This document shows, in pieces, positions 28,347-28,559 of a stretch of 28,559 nt of DNA (its first letter is position 1; each line of letters begins with the position of its first letter). Location: NCBI GenBank assembly GCA_012932865.1, contig SAXG01000058.1:275783-304341 (forward strand). The letters run 5' to 3'. Position numbers and translations under genes: made by a program. This stretch comes from Amylostereum areolatum. Taxonomy: Eukaryota; Basidiomycota; Agaricomycetes; Russulales; Stereaceae. The notes beneath the pieces are model-generated. The model did no database searches. It had not been told where the DNA came from and saw only the letters and a program-made list of their open reading frames with translations.

Positions 28347-28559
28347 CGGGTAATTGTAGACTATTTGCGTACTTTACCATCCTTTGAAAACCTTTCGCCA
28401 TAGTGGGTTTTCATTTGTTACATTACTCAATTTACCTTACATTTTTTAAAGAAATAAATCACCTAATTGTCTACCCACTTCTAACTGGGAACAAAGTCTA
28501 GGGCAATTGATCCGGGGGCGCACCACCCCCGGGAGCGGTGTGTCATCTCCATATATCCG
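28347..28559 (+). terminator. AT-rich 3' flank with polyadenylation-like signal
   Basis: After the TGA at 28346 the sequence turns AT-rich. AATAAA lies at 28453-28458, about 110 bp past the stop codon, a plausible poly(A) signal. The window then returns to GC-rich sequence with an inverted pair of CCGGGGG heptamers (28512-28532). Confidence 0.5.
28511..28533. repeat. Short inverted repeat built from the CCGGGGG heptamer
   Basis: TCCGGGGG and CCCCCGGGA face each other across a 7-base spacer (cgcacca), giving an 8-bp perfect stem that could form a hairpin. It lies just after the AT-rich flank and may mark a boundary of the gene block or be a hairpin terminator. Confidence 0.6.

Overview
The window looks like a repeat-rich accessory region of a basidiomycete fungus, most likely an agaricomycete. 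The coding segments are split by 48-66 bp introns with GTRNGT donors and CTNAC branch points. They include a KDZ-type transposase with its CxC2 cysteine cluster, a TET/JBP-type dioxygenase, chromodomain Ty3/gypsy retrotransposons, and several long proteins of a kind I associate with this group. No rRNA, tRNA, CRISPR or prokaryotic features were seen.

Layout. Positions 1-4443 hold a minus-strand Ty3/gypsy element (E1) cut by the window edge: part of reverse transcriptase, protease, a linker, gag, two pre-gag coding blocks and its 5' LTR. Positions 4444-5705 hold a plus-strand fragment (E3) of a related element with only the two pre-gag blocks. A 55-bp tandem repeat lies at 5947-6118. From about 6260 to 18508 lies a gene block: a divergent pair of unknown genes (6526-7386 minus, 7512-8390 plus), an unknown gene (8801-9854 minus), a KDZ transposase (10066-14212 minus), a small divergent gene (14414-14894 plus), a TET/JBP oxygenase (15024-16345 minus), and the 5' half of a long plus-strand gene (17191-18508). 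A complete Ty3/gypsy chromovirus (E2, minus strand, 18509-25586) with two LTRs and a CCTCA target duplication interrupts an exon of that gene. Its coding sequence resumes in frame at 25592 and related coding continues to about 28346.

How the parts fit. The 6.2-18.5 kb and 25.6-28.6 kb parts form one sequence unit split by E2. They share a striking excess of the heptamer CCGGGGG/CCCCCGG (23 copies, against none in the gypsy parts). KDZ transposases and TET/JBP genes are known to be linked in basidiomycete genomes, so the neighbouring unknown genes may be passengers of, or partners in, a large KDZ-related element. That is inference.

Sequence quality matters here. Nearly all long coding regions, including those of the very young E2, carry one-base frame breaks, many in homopolymers, while the E2 LTRs differ by indels only and by no substitutions. 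I read most frame breaks as assembly indels, not as pseudogene decay, so coordinates of multi-exon genes are approximate.
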